Shown in pieces: positions 6,204-9,756 of a DNA stretch of 9,756 nucleotides. The DNA is from Planctomycetota bacterium (GTDB taxonomy: Bacteria > Planctomycetota > Phycisphaerae > FEN-1346 > JAACEH01). The notes below the pieces were generated by a model, which saw only the letters and a program-made list of their open reading frames with translations, had not been told where the DNA came from and ran no database searches. The stretch lies in contig JAFGPY010000171.1 in NCBI GenBank assembly GCA_016935955.1, forward strand, positions 1 through 9,756, given 5' to 3'. The position numbers were made by a program, and so were the translations under genes. Every line of letters begins with the position of its first letter. The first letter of the stretch is position 1.

Positions 6204-6657
6204 GCATCCTCACAAGATCAGTGTATGGCAGCGCGGGTGCAGTACCATACGCCCGTTTCGTCGCCTGGCCGCGAGTTCTGGAGTCAAGCTTCGCCGTCTG
6301 CTTGCGGCCGGTCCAGACGGCCCGGCGATGCCCTGCACGGTCCTGGCGTATGGCCCAGTCGGACACCGGTGCCGCCAGGCTCCGAGCTTCCTCCGCAGAC
6401 ATGCCGCATTCACTGTGCAGGACGTGCGCCAAGGCGGCCTGCGCGGTGAGTTGAGGGTCCAGCCGCCATGGCTGATGGCCGTCGCGCAAGACGGCTTCCT
6501 CCAGACGTGCCAGATCTTCCGCGCTCCACTGGGGCTCGTAGGGCTTCGAGGCAAGTCCGGACCCGCCGTCTTTTGCCGAAGGAGCATTGCAGCCGCTTGC
6601 GCAGAGGACGCAGACCGCCAACGCCACTGCGCCACACACGCACGCCGTTCTCACCAT
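6175..6657 (-). CDS. Small lipoprotein, 160 aa, C-terminus formed by a repeat
   Basis: A lipoprotein signal is present: a hydrophobic stretch (VCGAVALAVCVLCA) ending in Ala-Ser-Gly-Cys with Cys23 the candidate lipidated residue. The segment 35-105 is an acidic, helix-like region (WSAEDLARLEEAVLRDG, SAEEARSLA) of unknown role. From about residue 110 the protein becomes arginine-rich and loses character, and residues 152-160 (RRAGAPHPP) and the TGA stop are encoded by the dispersed repeat at 6139-6203. This may be a gene truncated or altered by repeat insertion, with a frameshift near residue 105-110 also possible. The ATG at 6657 is set by GGAGG eight bases upstream; an overlapping ATG at 6662 closes immediately. 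No homologue is recognised. It follows the next lipoprotein gene with a 77-base gap made almost wholly of repeat. Confidence 0.65.
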   Translation of the reverse strand: MVRTACVCGAVALAVCVLCASGCNAPSAKDGGSGLASKPYEPQWSAEDLARLEEAVLRDGHQPWRLDPQLTAQAALAHVLHSECGMSAEEARSLAAPVSDWAIRQDRAGHRRAVWTGRKQTAKLDSRTRGQATKRAYGTAPALPYTDLVRMRRAGAPHPP

Positions 6658-6678
6658 TGCATGAACCTCCAGTGTGAA

Positions 6679-6738
6679 GTGGCTCCACCGGACCCACGCA
6701 GATTCTCGGTCATGGTGGGTGCGGGGCACCCACCCTAC
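6679..6738. repeat. Dispersed repeat, family 1, copy B
   Basis: This copy shares the core CCGGACCCACGC, GATTCTCGGTCATGG and GTGGGTGCGGGGCACCC with copies A and C. It begins GTGGCTCCACC rather than GTAGGGTGGGTCCCC and ends ACCCTAC. It fills nearly the whole gap between two lipoprotein genes, starts 22 bases upstream of one ATG (6657), and its outer edge overlaps the TAG stop of the other (6735-6737). Confidence 0.8.
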
Positions 6739-7256
6739 ATCTCTGGTCCGAAGCCGGCTGTTCCCTTGCGAATCTCGTTGATAAGCATCGTTGCTCTCTG
6801 TCCCTCGGGTCCTTCCTGGTACGGCTCCAGGTAGGGGACGGCCTCGTCTCCAACGTCGCGGACCACCATGGACCAGTTGTAGCTACTCTCGCCGTCACTG
6901 GGCACTTCGATCAACGCCACCAAGTCTCGTATCGCCTCGCGCGTTCCCAGCACCTTCAGCCTTTCACAACAGTCGAGCCACAGAGTCGGGTGAGGCAGCG
7001 AGGAACCTGGAGCCGTGTTGCGCGCATAGAGGGAAAGCAACGCAGGGTCAGTGGCGATCTGTATCATCTTGCCGCACTCCGCGTACTCCCCCTGAGACAC
7101 AAGGGAACGAAAGCGATCCACGTTCATAGACGCCTTTTTCTGATCGCCCGTTGATAGTCCGTGCGGGGCACTCTCGCCGCATGACGCTAACGGCAGCAAG
7201 AGCAGCCCGGCCATCAGGACGCTTGCCCGCACGCGACCACCTGCGAGGTGTTTCAT
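6735..7256 (-). CDS. Small lipoprotein, 173 aa
   Basis: The signal has basic residues (KHLAGGRVR), a hydrophobic core (VLMAGLLLLPL) and the canonical lipobox Leu-Ala-Ser-Cys with Cys26. The mature part includes paired cysteines (LDCCERLKVLG) and a helical segment, REAIRDLVALIEVPSDG followed by VVRDVGDEAVPYLEPYQEG, that resembles a HEAT-type helical repeat of the kind common in planctomycete proteins; with at most one or two repeats this is tentative. Translation starts at 7256, supported by AGGAG seven bases upstream. The protein ends Pro-Glu-Met and its TAG stop is the first part of repeat copy B. Both neighbouring minus-strand genes are close, but repeats fill the spacers, so I cannot tell whether they share a promoter. 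Confidence 0.72.
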   Translation of the reverse strand: MKHLAGGRVRASVLMAGLLLLPLASCGESAPHGLSTGDQKKASMNVDRFRSLVSQGEYAECGKMIQIATDPALLSLYARNTAPGSSLPHPTLWLDCCERLKVLGTREAIRDLVALIEVPSDGESSYNWSMVVRDVGDEAVPYLEPYQEGPEGQRATMLINEIRKGTAGFGPEM

Positions 7257-7278
7257 GTTCGACTCCTCTGACTCAGAC

Positions 7279-7337
7279 GGGCACGGCAGGCCGTGCCCCT
7301 ACAGGTCTCCGCGCGGGCGCAAGTTGCCCACCCAACA
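7279..7337. repeat. Palindromic repeat, family 2, copy 1
   Basis: It begins with a perfect 9-base-pair palindrome with a two-base loop, GGGCACGGCAGGCCGTGCCC (7279-7298), followed by ACAGG-T-CTCCGCGCGGGCG and GCCCACCC. The same order recurs at 8308-8366. It starts 22 bases upstream of the lipoprotein ATG at 7256, immediately beyond its ribosome site. Confidence 0.75.
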
Positions 7338-7346
7338 TCTGAGGAT

Positions 7347-7366
7347 CATGGCCGCAAGCGGCCATG
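7347..7366. repeat. Palindrome family 3, copy 1
   Basis: CATGGCCGCAAGCGGCCATG is a perfect 9-base-pair inverted repeat with an AA loop. It recurs at 8487-8506 identically, with the shared continuation G-C-R-C-C-A-A-G, and at 8382-8401 with a TC loop. It lies just after a family 2 element here and at 8382, so the two may travel as one composite of roughly 90 bases. Confidence 0.8.
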
Positions 7367-7377
7367 GCACCAAGTCT

Positions 7378-7441
7378 GTAGAGTGGCTCCACCGGACCCA
7401 CGCGGATTCTCGGTAATGGTGGGTGCGGGGCACCCGCCTAC
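7378..7441. repeat. Dispersed repeat, family 1, copy C
   Basis: It begins GTAGAGTGGCTCCACC and continues with the shared core, differing from copy A by GGTAATGG in place of GGTCATGG and by one C missing before the terminal TAC. It has the same orientation as copies A and B, which all read the same way relative to the minus-strand genes. Confidence 0.8.
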
Positions 7442-7449
7442 ATCCGCCA

Positions 7450-7486
7450 TTCGACAGGCTCATGGCCCCGAGCAGCGTCGAGGGGC
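7450..7486. repeat. Nested hairpin repeat starting TTCGACAGGCTC
   Basis: TCGAC (7451-7455) pairs with GTCGA (7477-7481), and inside it GCTC (7458-7461) pairs with GAGC (7470-7473). From memory this pattern resembles dispersed intergenic repeats seen in many bacterial genomes; I have not checked it. It occupies the space between repeat copy C and the methyltransferase stop codon. Confidence 0.55.
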
Positions 7487-7497
7487 AAGCCGCCACC

Positions 7498-8271
7498 CTA
7501 CGGCTGACCCTTGGCGGCCAGGACGACCATTCGCGGTGAGCACAGGACGAACTCGCTGCCGTCCAGTCCGCCCCAGGCCTGTTCGGCGGTCAGCCCTACG
7601 TCCGCCAGAAGTCCGCAAAGCTCCGGATAGGTGTAGCCCCGCCACTGTTGCCGGGTTTGTCGTGTGCCGTCCCTGCCGATTCGGGTCACGGCGAACGTTC
7701 CCATGCACGAGACCGCGTCGAACGTGGCTTCGACCAACCGGTACGCCCCATCGCGGACGCTCCAGTCGACGAAGCGATTGTCGGCGTTCACCATCTGCGC
7801 CGTGTCGTACCAGACATTGGCGATGTCGATCAGCACGCGACCGCCGGACTTCAGTCCACGTGCCGCCGCAGCCAGAGCAGATCGATCTCCCTCGTCGCCC
7901 AGGCTCCCGAACGTGCCACCAAGAAACACGGCTGCGTCGAATTCACCGGTGAACGGCAATTCCCGCATGTCCGCTTGGACGAGGTTGACTCGGAGTCCGC
8001 ACCTCTCAACGGCATCTCCGGCACGGCGTAGCAGTTCGGGCGACGCGTCAACGCCTGTTACCGAGTAACCCCGCGCCGCCAAGTGAACAACGTGCCTTCC
8101 GTAGCCGCACCCGACATCCAGCACGCAGGCCCGAGCCGGCAGCTTCAGGGCGCTTGCCAGGAAGCCGGCTTCCGCCGCGGCCGCAGGATCGTCGAGACTC
8201 GCTTCCGCCTCAGCCGCCCAGTTGCGGTAGTAGTCCAGCCACCAAGCCTTCGCGGCATTCTCTGTCGTCAT
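7498..8271 (-). CDS. Class I SAM-dependent methyltransferase, 257 aa
   Basis: The Rossmann-type fold shows motif I VLDVGCGYG (50-58), the acidic end of strand two VTGVDAS (Asp75) that binds the ribose of S-adenosylmethionine, the adenine-contact region QADMRELPF (99-107, Asp101) and the strand-four region FDAAVFLGGTFGSL (111-124). GRVLIDI (144-150) is strand five. These are typical of small-molecule methyltransferases of the ubiE/COQ5-like group; the substrate cannot be read from the sequence. The N-terminal helix (AAKAWWLDYYRNWA) may cap the substrate site. I chose the ATG at 8271 because AAGGAGGGG lies just upstream; the open frame begins at 8313 but that ATG has no ribosome site. The TAG stop is followed by GGTGG, reading as a TAGGGTGG repeat edge. 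No pathway partner lies next to it. Confidence 0.88.
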   Translation of the reverse strand: MTTENAAKAWWLDYYRNWAAEAEASLDDPAAAAEAGFLASALKLPARACVLDVGCGYGRHVVHLAARGYSVTGVDASPELLRRAGDAVERCGLRVNLVQADMRELPFTGEFDAAVFLGGTFGSLGDEGDRSALAAAARGLKSGGRVLIDIANVWYDTAQMVNADNRFVDWSVRDGAYRLVEATFDAVSCMGTFAVTRIGRDGTRQTRQQWRGYTYPELCGLLADVGLTAEQAWGGLDGSEFVLCSPRMVVLAAKGQP

Positions 8272-8307
8272 GTCCCCTCCTTGTGGTGTTCCGGACAGAG
8301 TGATCAC

Positions 8308-8366
8308 GAGCACGGCAGGCCGTGCCCCACAGGACTCCGCGCGGGCGTGAGTCCCCCTCCCTACAT
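8308..8366. repeat. Palindromic repeat, family 2, copy 2
   Basis: It carries GCACGGC-AG-GCCGTGC followed by ACAGG-A-CTCCGCGCGGGCG, roughly four fifths identical to 7279-7337, and ends in CCCTCCCTACAT. A second stem, GGACTC (8332-8337) with GAGTCC (8349-8354) around an 11-base loop, is present here but broken in the other copy. It starts 37 bases upstream of the methyltransferase ATG. Confidence 0.75.
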
Positions 8367-8381
8367 TCTATGGTCAGGTGC

Positions 8382-8506
8382 CATGGCCGCTCGCGGCCAT
8401 GCGCTCGGCGAGACGCGGTGCGTTGACGCACGTTGCGGAACGATTGCGGCAAACCGTTCATGGCGGGCATCCTATCGCAACGCAATCATGGCCGCAAGCG
8501 GCCATG
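8382..8506. repeat. Palindrome family 3, copies 2 (8382-8401) and 3 (8487-8506)
   Basis: CATGGCCGC/GCGGCCATG arms occur twice, with TC and AA loops. Between them lies GTGCGT-TG-ACGCAC (about 8418-8431), another perfect short palindrome. The 274-base spacer between the methyltransferase start and the end of the thioredoxin-like gene is thus largely repeat. No gene is seen. Confidence 0.7.
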
Positions 8507-8545
8507 GCGCCAAGCACCAGACACATGTTAAAGGAGTCGGCCGAT

Positions 8546-9604
8546 CTACTCGGCCGGCGATTCCGGCGATCCCGGTGACGTCGGCGACTCCGACGACTCC
8601 GGCGACTCCGGCGACTGGCCGGTCGGCGACGGGGTGTCCGTCGGCTCGGCGGGTTTGGGCGGCGCTTCGCCGCCGTCGGCCCGGGCCTTGTCGATCTGGG
8701 CCTTCAGGTCGAGCACCTTCTTGTGCAGCTCTTTGTCGGCCTCGACGGCCATCAGCGGGTCGATGGCCTCCTGGGCCTCCTTGAGGTTGCCCTGGACGAT
8801 GAGGATCTCGGTCCGCGTGAGGCGGTCCTCGATAGCCAGGCGGAGCGTGCGGCTCGTGTCGGCCAGGGCCTTGCCCAGCAGGACGCCGGTCTCGGCCGGC
8901 TCGGGACGCGGCGGCAAGTCGTCCTGGCTCTCCTTCGAATCGGCGTCGCCCTGCGGCCGGTCCTGTTCGTCCAGTTCGCCCGGAGCGGCGGCAGCATCGC
9001 CCGTCGGCTTGGGCGTCTTCTGGCAGATCTTGCGGATCCACCAGTCGATGCGGCCGGTCAGATCGCGGTCTTCCTGTTCGAGCTTGGTGACGGCGGCAAC
9101 GGCCTCGGGGAAACGCTTCTCCTCGATCTGCGTCGCCACGTCCTTCAGGATGGGCCGGGCCAGCTTCTTCCAGCGGGTCACGTCGCGGGCCAGGCGTGAC
9201 ATCGACATCACGTCCGTGGCGTTGCCCTCGTAGGGCACGTAGCCGATCAGGTGGCCTTCGCCGTCGGTGAACAACAGGTAGGGACAGTAACGCAGGTGCG
9301 GAATGCCCGATCGCAGCGCGGTGACCTGGCGGTTGCCGGTGCAGGCGTAGATGCGGCAACGGTCCATCCGCCGCAACGACGACTGCTTCTCGAACAGTTC
9401 GACCTTGGCGTTGTGCTTCGGGCAGGTCGAGTTCTTGACCTGGTAGAGGATGGCGAGCGGGACGTCTTCCTCGGCCGCCTTCTTGATCAGGTCGCGCAGC
9501 GAGTTCGGCTCGCCCCAGTCGTCGTCCTCCTTCTTCTTCGGGGCCGCCGATGCGATGCCCGCCCAAAGAGCCGCCAACACGACGACAACGATCGCGCGTC
9601 TCAT
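8546..9604 (-). CDS. Secreted thioredoxin-fold-like protein with coiled and SPx-repeat C-terminus, 352 aa
   Basis: A signal peptide (1-20, MRRAIVVVVLAALWAGIASA) is followed by an Asp/Lys-rich stretch. Residues 33-140 look like a thioredoxin-like domain of the type with a long helix before the active site: SLRDLIKKAAEEDVPLAILY, then Cys61-Pro-Lys-His64 where CxxC would be, and YCPYLLFTDGEGHLIGYV (106-123) in the place of the cis-Pro strand. Cys83, Cys88 and Cys107 are additional. A helical region (141-196) and a charged coiled-coil-like segment (241-312, TRTEILIVQGNLKEAQEAID) follow, separated by a proline/acid linker. The end is seven SPx tripeptides. It probably acts outside the cytoplasm; without the second active-site Cys, a redox role is doubtful and a structural role is possible. 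The ATG at 9604 is supported by GGAGG eight bases upstream. Confidence 0.78.
   Translation of the reverse strand: MRRAIVVVVLAALWAGIASAAPKKKEDDDWGEPNSLRDLIKKAAEEDVPLAILYQVKNSTCPKHNAKVELFEKQSSLRRMDRCRIYACTGNRQVTALRSGIPHLRYCPYLLFTDGEGHLIGYVPYEGNATDVMSMSRLARDVTRWKKLARPILKDVATQIEEKRFPEAVAAVTKLEQEDRDLTGRIDWWIRKICQKTPKPTGDAAAAPGELDEQDRPQGDADSKESQDDLPPRPEPAETGVLLGKALADTSRTLRLAIEDRLTRTEILIVQGNLKEAQEAIDPLMAVEADKELHKKVLDLKAQIDKARADGGEAPPKPAEPTDTPSPTGQSPESPESSESPTSPGSPESPAE
8554..8616. repeat. 9-base tandem repeat, seven units, inside the 3' end of the thioredoxin-like gene
   Basis: Seven units close to CCGGCGACT run from 8554 to 8616, with the last two identical and the others one to three bases different. 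On the minus strand each unit encodes Ser-x-x (SPE, SPE, SSE, SPT, SPG, SPE, SPA). Being a multiple of three, unit gain or loss keeps the frame, so the tail length could vary between strains. Confidence 0.8.
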
Positions 9605-9645
9605 GACGATGACCTCCGTGTGAACCGCAAAAGGATATGGAGCCG

Positions 9646-9740
9646 GGGGCGTCCCGCCGAGGATCGCCGCCTAATACTACAACGCTACATCGTGGCATGG
9701 GCGTCCCGCCCATGCGTCCCACGGGCGTCTCGCCCGTGGG
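9646..9740. repeat. Hairpins with a common GGGCG-TCY-CGCCC core, family 4
   Basis: GCATGGGCG/CGCCCATGC (9695-9703 with 9707-9715) and CCCACGGGCG/CGCCCGTGGG (9718-9727 with 9731-9740) are perfect stems with three-base loops TCC and TCT. A degenerate third, GGGCG-TCC-CGCC, lies near 9646-9657. The inner core is shared while the outer base pairs differ in a compensating way. The remaining bases of this 152-base end piece hold no gene. None is followed by a convincing T-run. Confidence 0.7.
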
Positions 9741-9756
9741 AAAACGGCGTTTGCAG

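Noticed and set aside
7498..8313. A longer methyltransferase start at 8313
   Set aside because: The extra 14 residues have no ribosome site, whereas the ATG at 8271 has a strong one.
6139..8506. Possible CRISPR array
   Set aside because: The repeats differ in family, are irregularly spaced and interrupted by genes; there are no equal-length spacers and no cas genes.

Overview
The window is GC-rich, and every gene I can support lies on the minus strand. I read it as chromosomal DNA of a planctomycete-like bacterium, perhaps Phycisphaerae. The reasons are two secreted proteins with PEP-CTERM tails, several small lipoproteins, a secreted thioredoxin-like protein with a low-complexity tail, and intergenic space packed with short-loop GC palindromes. 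The phylum is an inference. No rRNA, tRNA, CRISPR array, transposase or phage gene was seen.

Left part (1-2107): two PEP-CTERM surface/export proteins (64-702 and 1148-1720), each behind a clear Shine-Dalgarno site and a long non-coding gap. The 445-base gap before the first holds a row of hairpins. The 387-base gap before the second holds a possible sigma-54 promoter. No exosortase is present.

Middle part (2108-5387): a compact three-gene transcription unit, read right to left: a lipoprotein of unknown role, an orphan PAS-histidine kinase, and the tRNA methylthiotransferase MtaB. A good sigma-70-like promoter sits so close to the lipoprotein ATG that the transcript would be leaderless. The 787-base gap upstream (5388-6174) has no gene. 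It holds seven A-tracts spaced at about one helical turn (predicted curved DNA), then two matching arrays of four TTAAC-like boxes spaced 10, 9 and 10 bases, then GC hairpins.

Right part (6175-9604): four minus-strand genes: a small lipoprotein whose C-terminus runs into a repeat, a second small lipoprotein, a class I SAM methyltransferase, and a secreted thioredoxin-fold-like protein with a 9-base tandem repeat. Their spacers are tiled by at least five families of palindromic repeats. Repeat edges overlap the stop codons of at least two genes and sit 22-42 bases upstream of four start codons. This arrangement and the phased-element region are the most unusual things here; I found no clearly new multi-gene system.
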